From assembly GCA_040385525.1 (NCBI GenBank), contig JAZKHE010000011.1:62001-126000 (forward strand): DNA of 64,000 nucleotides. The letters run 5' to 3'. A model generated the notes under the pieces. That model had not been told where the DNA came from. It saw only the letters and a list, made by a program, of their open reading frames with translations, and searched no databases. Origin of the DNA: JAZKHE01 sp040385525. GTDB lineage: Bacteria; Bacteroidota; Bacteroidia; UBA4408. Below, piece by piece: positions 7,981 through 16,947 of the stretch; the first letter of the stretch is position 1; every line of letters starts with the position of its first letter. Made by a program: the position numbers and the translations under genes.

Positions 7981-10392
7981 ATGTTGCGTAATTATTTTAC
8001 AATGGCTTTAAGAAGTTTGTCTAAAAACAAGCTGATTACTTTTATTCATATTTTTGGTTTATCTACAGCATTGTCAGCTTGTATTTTAGTTTTTTTGTTT
8101 GTTCAAAGCGAATTGAGTTATGATAAGCAACATGCTAATTACTCTAAAATTTATAGAGTTGTGCATGAAGTTACAATGGCTGGTCAAGCCGATTTATCAG
8201 GTAAGGGAGCTTTTTTAGCGGCACCCTATTTAAAAAAGGATTTTCCTGAAATTGAGCATGCAGCAAGAGTTTATCCAATTGCTGAACAAACCTGTTGGTT
8301 CAACAATCAGGCATTTCAGTTTGATGATGTTCATTTTGTTGATGAGGAATTTTTTGAAATGTTTGATTATGACTTTATTACTGGTAATGCCGTTTCACTT
8401 AAAGATGCCGGTACTTGTATAGTAAGTGATATAACTGCTAAAACTTTATTTGGCGATGTAGATAAAGCAATTGGTAACTCCATTAAGTTTACTAAAAATC
8501 ATTTTAAAATAGTTGGCGTTTACAAAAATCAATTACACACATCGCATTTGCGCTCTTCTATTTTTTTAAGCATAAAAAGTGTTGATATGAATCAGCGTGC
8601 TGAAATGGAAAAACACTGGTTGCTGTTGGCTGCAGGTAATTACATTCAATTTAAAAATGAAGAAGCTATTTTGAGTTTTGATAAAAAAATTAAACAGTTT
8701 CACGATACTTATATTATTCCTTATTTATCAGCAAGTGAAGATGGAGAAGAAGCATTTAAAGGCGATTTAAAATTTATTTTACAACCACTTTCAAAAATAC
8801 ATTTGGAGTCTGATTTTAAATTTGATTATGCTGAAGTTGGCAATAAAACAAACGTTTATATATTTTCTGTTGTAGGCTTGTTTATATTATTGATAGCTAG
8901 TTTTAATTATATAAATCTTACAACAGCTAAAGCATTTAAGCGTGCTAAAGAATTAGCTGTTCGTAAAACAGTTGGTGCAAATAAGCAACAATTGTTATTG
9001 CAATTTTTTTGCGAATCACTTTTGCATGTTGCTATAGCTTTTATTTTTGCGGTATCTATTTGCGAATTGTGTTTGCCACTATTTAACGAATTAACGGGCA
9101 AATCTTTTTCAGAAAGTTTTATAATTCAGCCCTTTTTTATTGCAACAATTTTTGTGGGTTTACTTTTTGTTGCCTTATTATCGAGTTTGTATCCAGCGTG
9201 GTACATGGCAAAAATTGATCCTGTTGTAGCATTTAAATCTGGTTATATTCCTTCGTCATCGCAAGCAATTATTAAAAAGGCATTGGTTGTTTTTCAGTTT
9301 TCTATTTCTATAGTTTTGCTTATTTGCACAGGTACTGTTTATACTCAAATGCAATACATGAAAAACAAAGATGTTGGTTTTAATAAAGAAAATGTATTGG
9401 TTATAAAAGTGCCTTTTGCCGATAGTTCTTTTGTGTCGAAGTTAGACGTGATAAAGCAGGAATTGCTCACCATTAATGGCGTTAAAAAAGTAGCGGGTAC
9501 TAATCATATTCCTGGAGATAAGATGGGTGGTTTAATTGAATACGTAAATGAAAATGGCGCAACGCAACAATACTTAATGGGTTTAATGGCTGTTGATTAT
9601 GATTGTTTAGACTTGCTTAACATACAATTTACTAGTGGGAGAAATTTTTCTAAAGCAATTAAAACAGACGATACTGCCGCTTTTATTTTGAATGAATCAG
9701 CAATAAAATTGAATGGTTGGAAAGATGTTTCAAAATTAGAATTTTCTAATTATTTTAACTACAAAGGTAAAGTAGTAGGCGTTGTTAAAGATTTTAATTT
9801 TAAATCGGCACACAACCAAGTTGAACCATTGGTAATTGTTTTAACCAATAGAGTACCCGGTAATTTACTGATTAAATTAGATGGCGAAAACACACAAGAA
9901 GCTGTTGCTAAAATAGAAAATGTATGGAAAAAGTTTTCGCGAATTTGGCCAACCGAATACTTTTTTTTAGATGATTTATTCGATTCTCATTATTTAAAAG
10001 AAGAAAAAATTCTGATACTATTTACCTATTTTTCTTTACTCACCGTGTTAATTGCTTGCCTTGGTTTATTAGGTTTAGTAATATTTACAACAGAATTAAA
10101 AATTAAATCAATTGGTATTCGTAAAGTTTTAGGCGCTAGTTTAGTGCAATTGGTAAGCTATGTGTTAAAAGAGTTTGCTATTTTAATTTTGTTAGCTTTA
10201 GTTATTTCTTGGCCTATTGCTTTTTATGTTATGAATAAATGGTTGGAGAATTTTGCCTACCACATTTCGCCCGACTGGAAAATATTTGTTTTTGCTATGC
10301 TCATTACTATTTTAATTGCTTTTGTAACTGTTTTATTTCAGTCGTTAAAAGCTACTATGTCTAATCCTGTTAAAATTCTTAAATATGAATAA
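7981..10392 (+). CDS. ABC transporter permease, second MacB/FtsX paralogue
   Basis: An 803-residue paralogue of the preceding permease with the same order: start MLRNYFTMALRSLSKNKL, first helix about 20-42, periplasmic core, FtsX unit with AFKRAKELAVRKTVGANK, second core, final FtsX unit with LKIKSIGIRKVLGAS, and closing NPVKILKYE. One base separates it from the upstream permease, so translation is probably coupled. With one ATPase and two different permeases the assembled transporter is likely a heterodimer. Its stop overlaps the start of the M61 peptidase gene by 8 bases, tying the peptidase to the same unit. Confidence 0.92.
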   Translation: MLRNYFTMALRSLSKNKLITFIHIFGLSTALSACILVFLFVQSELSYDKQHANYSKIYRVVHEVTMAGQADLSGKGAFLAAPYLKKDFPEIEHAARVYPIAEQTCWFNNQAFQFDDVHFVDEEFFEMFDYDFITGNAVSLKDAGTCIVSDITAKTLFGDVDKAIGNSIKFTKNHFKIVGVYKNQLHTSHLRSSIFLSIKSVDMNQRAEMEKHWLLLAAGNYIQFKNEEAILSFDKKIKQFHDTYIIPYLSASEDGEEAFKGDLKFILQPLSKIHLESDFKFDYAEVGNKTNVYIFSVVGLFILLIASFNYINLTTAKAFKRAKELAVRKTVGANKQQLLLQFFCESLLHVAIAFIFAVSICELCLPLFNELTGKSFSESFIIQPFFIATIFVGLLFVALLSSLYPAWYMAKIDPVVAFKSGYIPSSSQAIIKKALVVFQFSISIVLLICTGTVYTQMQYMKNKDVGFNKENVLVIKVPFADSSFVSKLDVIKQELLTINGVKKVAGTNHIPGDKMGGLIEYVNENGATQQYLMGLMAVDYDCLDLLNIQFTSGRNFSKAIKTDDTAAFILNESAIKLNGWKDVSKLEFSNYFNYKGKVVGVVKDFNFKSAHNQVEPLVIVLTNRVPGNLLIKLDGENTQEAVAKIENVWKKFSRIWPTEYFFLDDLFDSHYLKEEKILILFTYFSLLTVLIACLGLLGLVIFTTELKIKSIGIRKVLGASLVQLVSYVLKEFAILILLALVISWPIAFYVMNKWLENFAYHISPDWKIFVFAMLITILIAFVTVLFQSLKATMSNPVKILKYE

Positions 10393-12238
10393 GTTTAAAA
10401 ATAGTGTCGCATTATTGTTATTGATTATTTCAATAAGCGTTTATGCCAATGATAACAATAAATTAAAATACGCTGTTAGCATTGTAAACACCATGAATGA
10501 TAAGTTGCAAGTTGAACTGCAAACGCCTGCCAATTTTTCGGGAGAAGTGCAGTTTTGTTTTCCAAAAATGATTCCAGGTACTTATTCAATTTATGATTTT
10601 GGAAAGTTTGTAGGTAATTTATCTGCTTACGATAAATCAGGAAACAAAATTGAAGTGGAAAGAAGCGATATTAATTCTTGGAAAATTAAAAATGCAAATC
10701 AATTGAGTAAAATTTCGTATACAGTTGATGATACTTGGGATACAGATTCTAGTAATTTTGTTTTTGAACCAGCTGGTTCTGGCTTTAGTAGCAATAAATA
10801 TTTTATGTTTAATAACCATGCAATATTTGGTTATTTTAAACAAAATGAAAATTTGCCAATTGAGTTAAAAGTAAATAAACCTTCAGGGTTTTACGGAGCC
10901 ACTTCAACTTTAAATTCTGGAGATAACAAATTAAACGATGTTTTTAATTACAAAAATTATCACGAGTTAGTTGATTCGCCAATACTATATGCAAAGCCTG
11001 ATACCGCTACTTTTTATGTTGGTAAAACAAAAGTATTAGTTGCTTTGTATGATGAAGGTTTAAAAGTAAATGCTAAATTTTTGGCTGAGCAGGTAAAGCC
11101 TGTATTGCAAGCAGCTTCTAATTATTTCGGAGGAAACTTACCCGTAGATAATTATAGTTTTTTAGTGCATTTGTTTAAAGGAAAAAGCAAATCAGGTTCA
11201 AATGGCGCATTAGAACATTCGTATTCATCTGTTTATTATTTGCCTTCGCAACAAGGTGCACAATTGGCTCAATATTTTAAAGATATTGCAGCTCACGAAT
11301 TTTATCATGTAATTACTCCGTTAAATATTCACTCAAAAGAAATAGGCGATTTTAATTATGCTACGCCTCAAATGAGTAGACATTTATGGTTGTATGAAGG
11401 TGTTACAGAATATTTTTCACACTACGTACAATTTAGAGCTGGCCTGTTAACCAAGCAACAATACATTGATGTACTTAACGAAAAGGTAGAAATTTCTTCA
11501 AAATACTATAACGATACTTTGCCATTTACCACAATGAGTAAAGGCTGTTTAGATAAACATAAAAAACAATACGGAAACGTTTATCAAAAAGGCGCATTAA
11601 TTGCTTTAGGATTAGATTTGCTTTTGCTCGAAAAATCGAATGGCGAATATAATTTGCAGCGTTTAATTAATGAATTATCGTTAAAGTATGGTAAAGACAA
11701 TTCGTTTGAAGATGAGAATCTTTTTGATGAGATTACAAAAATGACTTATCCAGAAGTGGGTGAGTACTTTGCCAATTATGTTGATGGAAACCAAATCCTA
11801 CCATTAGAAAAAATGTTTGCTTCAATTGGCGTTGATTTTAAGCGCGAAGTGGTTAAAAAAGGTTTTTCGTTGGGTTCGCCAAAACTCGCTTACGATTATC
11901 CTAAATCAAAATTATTTCATGTTTCTGCATTAAATAATGAGAATGAAATGTGTAAAGCATTTGGATACCAGGTTGGAGACAAATTGTATTCGCTAAATGG
12001 TAAAAAATTAAATCTTTTTAATTTCGGAATGGTAACAAATACTTGGGTAAAGTTGGCTAAAGAAGGCGATAAAGTTAAAGTGGTAGTGCTACGTAAAAAC
12101 GAAAAAGGAAAGTACAAAAAGACAAAACTATATGCTGTTGCAAAGTTGGTTGATGTAAAATCATACAATTCGTTTGAAGATGAATTGGTGTTAGACCAAG
12201 CGCAACAAAAAATGTATAATAAATGGTGTTGCAATTAA
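10385..12238 (+). CDS. Secreted M61-family (glycyl aminopeptidase-like) metallopeptidase with PDZ domain
   Basis: A 617-residue protein with a signal peptide (cleaved near Ala21). An N-terminal beta-rich domain (about 25-220) precedes the catalytic domain, which has the zinc motif HEFYH (304-308) and the downstream glutamate motif LYEGVTEYF (336-344). A PDZ-like domain follows near 500-600 (FGYQVGDKLYSLNGKKLN). These are the three parts of M61 peptidases. The gene overlaps the second permease by 8 bases, so it is made together with the exporter; it may process a substrate or act in envelope quality control. M61 members usually prefer substrates with small N-terminal residues, but this has not been established for this one. 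Confidence 0.9.
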   Translation: MNKFKNSVALLLLIISISVYANDNNKLKYAVSIVNTMNDKLQVELQTPANFSGEVQFCFPKMIPGTYSIYDFGKFVGNLSAYDKSGNKIEVERSDINSWKIKNANQLSKISYTVDDTWDTDSSNFVFEPAGSGFSSNKYFMFNNHAIFGYFKQNENLPIELKVNKPSGFYGATSTLNSGDNKLNDVFNYKNYHELVDSPILYAKPDTATFYVGKTKVLVALYDEGLKVNAKFLAEQVKPVLQAASNYFGGNLPVDNYSFLVHLFKGKSKSGSNGALEHSYSSVYYLPSQQGAQLAQYFKDIAAHEFYHVITPLNIHSKEIGDFNYATPQMSRHLWLYEGVTEYFSHYVQFRAGLLTKQQYIDVLNEKVEISSKYYNDTLPFTTMSKGCLDKHKKQYGNVYQKGALIALGLDLLLLEKSNGEYNLQRLINELSLKYGKDNSFEDENLFDEITKMTYPEVGEYFANYVDGNQILPLEKMFASIGVDFKREVVKKGFSLGSPKLAYDYPKSKLFHVSALNNENEMCKAFGYQVGDKLYSLNGKKLNLFNFGMVTNTWVKLAKEGDKVKVVVLRKNEKGKYKKTKLYAVAKLVDVKSYNSFEDELVLDQAQQKMYNKWCCN

Positions 12239-12249
12239 ATTTAGAAAAA

Positions 12250-12930
12250 ATGGATGTATTAATTTCTGAACTTTTAGAACATAAAGACGAAGATTATTTT
12301 TTTGAAAATAATCTTATAGAAATTCAAAGATTGAAAGCGATTGGCGTGCCTTACATCGAAATTAAAAAAATTGCAAAAAAGTATAAGCGAAATACTGCTT
12401 TAATTACTGAACTTAAACAATCAAATTATTACGAAGCTAAACTTTTGTATTATTTTTTAAGTAAGAATATTTCTGTAACAGAGAAAGATATTGATGCACA
12501 ATTCGAGTTTTTAGAGAACGATTTTATTATAGATAAATTTTTAAATTATTTGGTTTTTCCTTCTGGCTATTGCGAAATAAAACTCCAAAATTGGATAGAT
12601 TCCAAAATTGTATTGGAACAAAAATTGGCTTATTTGTTAATTTCTGAAATGGCTAAATCAGAAAAATTTACAAATTTTAATTTTGAATTTTATTTGGACA
12701 AAATTAAAGACAATATTCTGTATGCTGAAAATGAAGTTAAAATTGCCATGAATCAAGCAATAATAAGCATTGGTATTCACAGCGATAAATTGCACGGAAA
12801 AACACTACAAATGGCAAAAGCAATAGGTAAATTAAGATGCGTACGCACAAAGCTTATTCTAAAATGCAATGATGCTTTTACTTTGCTAAATTCTGCTAAA
12901 ACTAGAGCAAAATTTACTGTCGAATTTTAA
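12250..12930 (+). CDS. Probable AlkD-like HEAT-repeat protein (DNA alkylation repair family)
   Basis: A 226-residue all-helical protein with no signal peptide. Two segments resemble the DNA_alkylation family: GVPYIEIKKIAKKYKR followed by YEAKLLYYFL near the N-terminus, and EVKIAMNQAIISIGI with the following GKTLQMAKAIGKL near the end, the usual place of the family's N-x-A-(I/L)-x-x-IG motif. Family members are glycosylases that excise bulky or cationic alkylated bases, but several are non-catalytic DNA binders, and I cannot place the catalytic aspartate and tryptophans with certainty. The ATG at 12250, 11 bases after the peptidase stop, is preferred over 12223. Its place in the exporter operon is unexpected. 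Confidence 0.6.
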   Translation: MDVLISELLEHKDEDYFFENNLIEIQRLKAIGVPYIEIKKIAKKYKRNTALITELKQSNYYEAKLLYYFLSKNISVTEKDIDAQFEFLENDFIIDKFLNYLVFPSGYCEIKLQNWIDSKIVLEQKLAYLLISEMAKSEKFTNFNFEFYLDKIKDNILYAENEVKIAMNQAIISIGIHSDKLHGKTLQMAKAIGKLRCVRTKLILKCNDAFTLLNSAKTRAKFTVEF

Positions 12931-12949
12931 TGTAACTGCACTTTTTTGT

Positions 12950-12957
12950 TACTTTTA
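12950..12957 (+). promoter_or_regulatory. Candidate Bacteroidota promoter -7 box before the TolC gene
   Basis: TACTTTTA preceded by CTTTTTTGT resembles the TAnnTTTG -7 element of Bacteroidota housekeeping promoters, with one mismatch. It lies 37 bases before the TolC start. If functional, the outer-membrane channel can be made independently of the sigma-54 promoter of the upstream genes. No firm -33 element was found. Confidence 0.4.
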
Positions 12958-12994
12958 CACAAGATTTGCTTTCGCTTACCAACAAATAATTACC

Positions 12995-14410
12995 ATGAAA
13001 TTAAAATATATTTTATTTGCTGTTTTATTTTCTTTTATCAATTGTGCTTTTGCTCAAAAATCTTGGACTTTAAAAGATTGCATAGAACACGCACAGCAAA
13101 ATAATTTGCAAATAAAACAGAGTTCGTTGCAAGTTGAGCAAGCCAACATTAATTATTTACAAAGTAAAGGTGCGTTTTTACCGTCATTAAACGGCCAAGC
13201 AACACACTCTTATAATGTGGGTAGAACAATCGATAGATTTACAAATACATTCGTTTCTAACCAAACCGTTCAGTCGGATAATTTTAATTTAAGTGCGCAA
13301 TTAAATTTATTTAACGGTATGCAAAACGTTAATAATTACAAGCAAAACGAGCTAAACACCATGGCAAGTAAATTGGAGTTAGATAAAATGCGTAACGACA
13401 TTGCTCTATCTATTGCTAATTTATATTTACAAGTTTTATTTGCAGATGAGTTAGTTAGTAATGCTACAAATCAGTTACAGGTTTCGCAACAACAAGTACA
13501 ACGCAATACAAAACTTTACGAAGCTGGTGCATTGCCAAAAGAAACACTTTTAAACGTTGAGGCGCAATTAGCGAGCGAAGAAGTAAATAAAATTAATGCT
13601 CAAAATCAGTTAGACTTAGCTTATTTAAGTTTGCAGCAAGTTTTAGATTTGGATACTATACAAGATTTTAAAATTCAAAAACCAAATTTAGCAACTCCTA
13701 GCGAAAGTACTATTGCTATAAATGCTTACGATTTGTATAATTCAGCGCAAGGTTTGCCACAAATAAAAAGTGCAGAGTTGCGCTACAAGAGTTCGTCTTA
13801 TTCGTTGAGTTCTGCTAAAGGAGGAATTAGTCCAAGTTTATCTTTTTTCGCAACAATGGGAACAGGTTATTCTGGTTTACAAAAAAACTATACCAATTCT
13901 GTTGTGGGTTACAAATCTTCGGGATTAGTTACCGCAGATGGTAGCGATGTGTTGCAACCTGATATTGTTACAACTTCTAGTTTAATTCCATTTGGGCAAC
14001 AATTAGATCAAAACTTAAATCAAACTTTTGGCTTGAGTTTATCGGTTCCTATTTTTAATGGATTTGCAAATAAAGCACAAATTAGTCGTGCTAAAATTTC
14101 GCAACAGAGTGCACAAATTAGTTTACAAAATGCTCGCTTGCAACTTCGTAAAGAAATTAGGCAAGCACACGCTGACGCCATAGCTGCTTATAGAAAATAC
14201 GGAGCAAACGAAAAAGCTTTAGCAGCCATGCAAGAAACGTTTAAATATACCCAACAACGTTTTGATATTGGTTTGGTAAATGCTGTAGATTATAATACAA
14301 CTAAACAACGATTGGCTTTGGCAGAATCTAACTTATTGCAAGCTAAATACGAGTTTGTGTTTAGAGTTAAGGTGCTTGAGTTTTATCAAGGTAAACCAAT
14401 CGATTTATAA
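12995..14410 (+). CDS. TolC-family outer-membrane efflux channel
   Basis: A 471-residue protein with a signal peptide (cleaved after CAFA) and two outer-membrane efflux protein repeats. The opening SWTLKDCIEHAQQNNLQIKQ and the long heptad-rich helices (about 110-225 and 370-450) are typical, with NVGRTIDRFTN and LSVPIFNGFANKAQ marking the barrel-entry strands. TolC trimers form the exit duct for tripartite exporters, and the HlyD-like adaptor, ATPase and permeases just upstream supply the rest of such a machine. It is 64 bases downstream of the AlkD-like gene and may have its own promoter. Confidence 0.93.
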   Translation: MKLKYILFAVLFSFINCAFAQKSWTLKDCIEHAQQNNLQIKQSSLQVEQANINYLQSKGAFLPSLNGQATHSYNVGRTIDRFTNTFVSNQTVQSDNFNLSAQLNLFNGMQNVNNYKQNELNTMASKLELDKMRNDIALSIANLYLQVLFADELVSNATNQLQVSQQQVQRNTKLYEAGALPKETLLNVEAQLASEEVNKINAQNQLDLAYLSLQQVLDLDTIQDFKIQKPNLATPSESTIAINAYDLYNSAQGLPQIKSAELRYKSSSYSLSSAKGGISPSLSFFATMGTGYSGLQKNYTNSVVGYKSSGLVTADGSDVLQPDIVTTSSLIPFGQQLDQNLNQTFGLSLSVPIFNGFANKAQISRAKISQQSAQISLQNARLQLRKEIRQAHADAIAAYRKYGANEKALAAMQETFKYTQQRFDIGLVNAVDYNTTKQRLALAESNLLQAKYEFVFRVKVLEFYQGKPIDL

Positions 14411-14468
14411 TTTAAACACTTTGCGGTTTTTGTTGTTATAGCAAGAGTCAAACTATAATAACAAATCT

Positions 14469-15035
14469 ATGAAAATTACTATCCTTACTTTTTCTCTTTT
14501 ATTGGGCATGTTTTTGCTTTATCGTTTTGTGTTTGCTAAAAACTCCGTTAATACAGTTAAAGGGAAATCTTTTTACGATTTAAAAATTACATCACTTGAT
14601 GGTAAAGAGCAAATTGATTTTTCTGCTTTTAAAGGAAAAAAAGTATTGTGTGTAAATACAGCATCGCATTGCGGATACACGCCACAATACGAAGGTTTGC
14701 AAAAATTGTATGAAACTTACAAAGACAAATTAATTGTAATTGGCTTTCCGTGTAATCAGTTTATGTTTCAAGAAAATGGTTCAGCCGAAGAAATTGAAAG
14801 TTTTTGCAAAAAGAATTACGGAGTAACTTTTTCTTTAACCGAAAAAATTGATGTAAAAGGAAACGACCAACATCCTGTTTACCAATGGTTGTGCCAAAAA
14901 GAAAATAATGGAGTAGAAGACATAACCGTTAAATGGAATTTCGGGAAATTTTTAATTGACGAAAACGGTAAATTCGTTGCGTATTTCGACTCTAAAACCG
15001 AGCCTTTAGCTAAGGAATTAGTTTCAAAATTGTAA
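14469..15035 (+). CDS. Glutathione peroxidase-like (Gpx) thiol peroxidase
   Basis: A 188-residue protein with an N-terminal hydrophobic segment (about 3-22), suggesting a membrane anchor or signal peptide, so it likely works in the periplasm. The peroxidatic residue is Cys68 in NTASHCGYTPQYEGLQ, where animal enzymes have selenocysteine. The conserved GFPCNQF (92-98) and VKWNFGKFL provide the glutamine, tryptophan and asparagine expected around the active site. Bacterial members of this type usually reduce hydroperoxides with thioredoxin-like donors rather than glutathione. Free-standing gene between the TolC and L,D-transpeptidase genes. Confidence 0.92.
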   Translation: MKITILTFSLLLGMFLLYRFVFAKNSVNTVKGKSFYDLKITSLDGKEQIDFSAFKGKKVLCVNTASHCGYTPQYEGLQKLYETYKDKLIVIGFPCNQFMFQENGSAEEIESFCKKNYGVTFSLTEKIDVKGNDQHPVYQWLCQKENNGVEDITVKWNFGKFLIDENGKFVAYFDSKTEPLAKELVSKL

Positions 15036-15040
15036 AACGG

Positions 15041-15073
15041 CATTTATTTTGCTACCTTTTGGTAAAATAAATG
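15041..15073 (+). terminator. Imperfect inverted repeat downstream of the peroxidase gene
   Basis: CATTTATTTT-GCT-ACC then TTTT then GGT-AAAATAAATG forms a 13-bp stem with a 3-base bulge and a 4-base loop. It begins 5 bases after the peroxidase stop and ends 3 bases before the next start. It is AT-rich and lacks a following T-run on the plus strand, so it is a weak terminator or a structure in the leader of the next gene. Confidence 0.3.
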
Positions 15074-15076
15074 TTT

Positions 15077-15811
15077 ATGAAACAACTCACATTTTGTTTT
15101 TTGCTTTTTGCGAATGTTTGTTTTGCACAAGCAAATTTTAGAATTGAACAAAAAAAACAAACTAAAGTTAAAACAGCTTACGCAGAAAAGTGGGGTGGTT
15201 TAAAATCAGAGCTTTCGCAACAAAGTATTAACACAAATTCATTTTCTATTTTTTTTAGAGTTTTTAAGCAAGAAGAATTATTTGAAGTTTGGGTAAAAGA
15301 TAACACTATTAGCACTTTTAAGTTGTTTAAAAGTTATAAAATTTGTGCCTCGTCGGGTGATTTAGGTCCAAAGCGGAGAGAAGGCGATATGCAAGTGCCC
15401 GAAGGTTTTTACAGCATAAATGTATTTAATCCGTTCAGCAGTTATTATTTATCTTTGGGCGTAAGTTATCCTAATGCCGCGGATAAATATTTTAGCGATA
15501 AAAAACAACCTGGTGGTGCAATTATGGTGCATGGCAATTGTGTAACTATTGGCTGTATTCCTTTAACAGATGAAGTAATAAAAGAAGTGTATGTGCTGGC
15601 GGTAGAAGCAAAAGCTAACGGACAAAGCAATATTCCCATACATATTTTTCCTTGTAAATTAAAAGATACGCAGTTAAAAACAATTTGCGAAACCAATTCA
15701 CTACACCAAAAATTTTGGAGCAATTTAAAAATAGGTTTCGATTATTTTGAAAGCCATAAAAAACTACCAACTATAAGTGTAGATAAACAAGGTTATTATG
15801 TTTTTAAATGA
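15077..15811 (+). CDS. L,D-transpeptidase (YkuD/YafK-like), secreted
   Basis: A 244-residue protein with a signal peptide (MKQLTFCFLLFANVCFAQ). The catalytic motif MVHGNCVTIGCIPLTDE contains the conserved histidine and the nucleophilic cysteine in the xGC(I)P arrangement of the YkuD fold, and AIMVHG lies at the expected spacing. Enzymes of this class make 3-3 cross-links in peptidoglycan or attach or release proteins at meso-diaminopimelate; the sequence resembles the YafK/ErfK-type branch in which cross-link or anchoring roles vary. The ATG at 15077 starts the signal peptide directly; one two codons upstream (15071) is also possible. Confidence 0.88.
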   Translation: MKQLTFCFLLFANVCFAQANFRIEQKKQTKVKTAYAEKWGGLKSELSQQSINTNSFSIFFRVFKQEELFEVWVKDNTISTFKLFKSYKICASSGDLGPKRREGDMQVPEGFYSINVFNPFSSYYLSLGVSYPNAADKYFSDKKQPGGAIMVHGNCVTIGCIPLTDEVIKEVYVLAVEAKANGQSNIPIHIFPCKLKDTQLKTICETNSLHQKFWSNLKIGFDYFESHKKLPTISVDKQGYYVFK

Positions 15812-15891
15812 TTCATATATACTTGCTTGAGTTTGCAAGGTTCGTATAAAAAAGTATTTAATACAGACTTGTTTTTCTTGTTCTTACGATA

Positions 15892-15910
15892 TATACTATT
15901 AAATAGTATA
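15892..15910. repeat. Inverted repeat upstream of the accessory cassette
   Basis: TATACTAT-TAA-ATAGTATA, a perfect 8-bp inverted repeat with a 3-base spacer, about 80 bp upstream of the -7 box at 15988. It could be an operator, possibly for the XRE-type regulator encoded at the end of the cassette, but AT-rich DNA produces such sequences by chance. Confidence 0.35.
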
Positions 15911-15987
15911 AGAATTTTCTATTTTATTGCACTTTAATTTTAACAGAAATTAACATTAATATTCTAGGTTTTACCTTGAATTATAAA

Positions 15988-15995
15988 TATGTTTG
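15988..15995 (+). promoter_or_regulatory. Promoter -7 box of the 16022-17244 cassette
   Basis: TATGTTTG followed by C is a perfect match to the Bacteroidota -7 consensus TAnnTTTG. It sits 26 bases before the first ATG of the cassette. A clear -33 TTTG was not found at the expected distance. The 210 bases between 15811 and 16022 hold no gene. Confidence 0.5.
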
Positions 15996-16021
15996 CATTG
16001 TAAATTAATTGTAATACTGAT

Positions 16022-16774
16022 ATGGAGTTTGTTTTTGAACATATAAATAAGAAAATTATTCGTCTTAATCAATTATCGAAAAAGATAGGTTGGTCACGTG
16101 AGGCTATTATACAGATTCTTAATGAAGCTGGATTTAATCTTCCTACAAATAAGCCAGATATTTTTCTAAACTCAAATCATATTGAAGTTCTAGCCTCTCA
16201 TTATGTTGCTGCTGTCAAAAAATTTCAATCGAAAAAAGCTGAGAAGTCATTCATGCTTTCATCAAATGAGTTGTTAAGAGCAAGACATTTTTTACGTCAA
16301 TTTATATCTAAAGAAGTATTTGAAAAAGAATCAAGAGAATCATTTTTAGGAGATCTAAATATAGATGAAAGCGATTATGGTCAAAAAATACTCCTTTCTA
16401 GTCTTAAATTTTTCTTTTCAGAACCTGATGAACTACGACTAAATTTAGATGATAATTTAATTAAAGCCTATTTTCACAGTATTGCATACGGCGGTATAAG
16501 TTTAGATGGAGTTAAATTTCGCTCAATATTTAAACAAATACAAGCTAAAATTAAGAGGGTTTTAAACGATGTTCGAAAGAAAATATTTTTATTAATTTTT
16601 TCAAACCAATACTACATTTTTGCAAATGATGAAGAGCATATGAGAGAAGTAATTTTAAATAATAGCTTCTCTATAATGCTTAAAAAGCATAGAGAGGTCT
16701 TAAATGATTTAATTTATTTAACGGAACTCATAATATGCAAGAAAAATCAAAACAAGCTCTTATTGAGCATATAA
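16022..16774 (+). CDS. Uncharacterised protein with an IF2-N-like N-terminal domain
   Basis: A 250-residue protein without signal peptide or membrane helix. Residues about 13-60 (RLNQLSKKIGWSREAIIQIL and then a variable loop and FLNSNHIEVLA) resemble the small helical domain found at the N-terminus of translation factor IF-2 and at the front of many uncharacterised Bacteroidota proteins, where it probably binds nucleic acid or another protein. The remainder is helical and basic towards the end (IKRVLNDVRKKIF, LKKHREVLNDLIYL) and matches no family I know. It is first in a compact group with a 66-residue protein and an XRE regulator. Function unknown; accessory, possibly a conflict or stress module. 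Confidence 0.7.
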   Translation: MEFVFEHINKKIIRLNQLSKKIGWSREAIIQILNEAGFNLPTNKPDIFLNSNHIEVLASHYVAAVKKFQSKKAEKSFMLSSNELLRARHFLRQFISKEVFEKESRESFLGDLNIDESDYGQKILLSSLKFFFSEPDELRLNLDDNLIKAYFHSIAYGGISLDGVKFRSIFKQIQAKIKRVLNDVRKKIFLLIFSNQYYIFANDEEHMREVILNNSFSIMLKKHREVLNDLIYLTELIICKKNQNKLLLSI

Positions 16775-16935
16775 AAAATAATAGCCTAACTGAGGCAGAA
16801 AAAGAATACTTAATTCAACTATTAAATAAAAATGATGTAGAAGTTTTTTTAAAGCACTTTCTCTCTATATGTAAGATTGGGGGTGATTTAATAAAGTTAT
16901 TTGACCTAGACATAGGTGATTTTAATCTACACTAG
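16735..16935 (+). CDS. Small uncharacterised protein (66 aa)
   Basis: An acidic, helical 66-residue protein (SLTEAEKEYLIQLLNK, then a hydrophobic centre FLKHFLSICKIGGDLIKLF). It begins 40 bases inside the 3' end of the preceding gene in another frame and stops 12 bases before the XRE regulator, so it is placed where a real, translationally coupled gene would be. No family recognised and no Shine-Dalgarno sequence, as usual in this phylum. It could be an adaptor or partner of either neighbour. Confidence 0.55.
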   Translation: MQEKSKQALIEHIKNNSLTEAEKEYLIQLLNKNDVEVFLKHFLSICKIGGDLIKLFDLDIGDFNLH

Positions 16936-16947
16936 CACTAATAAAAT

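Noticed and set aside
8907..9101. Minus-strand frame of 64 residues inside the second permease gene
   Set aside because: It lies entirely within a well-supported membrane protein gene on the other strand and has no recognisable motif or control signals.
11917..12234. Minus-strand frame of 105 residues antisense to the M61 peptidase end
   Set aside because: Composition looks like the shadow of the PDZ region; no signal, motif or promoter supports it.
15832..15849. CTTGC...GCAAG stem downstream of the L,D-transpeptidase gene
   Set aside because: Only 5 bp of stem and no T-run follows, so it is not supported as a terminator.
16735..16774. Possible programmed frameshift joining the IF2-N-like protein and the 66-residue protein
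   Set aside because: The overlap has no clear slippery heptamer or stimulatory structure and the second frame has its own ATG at a good coupling position, so two genes are the simpler reading.
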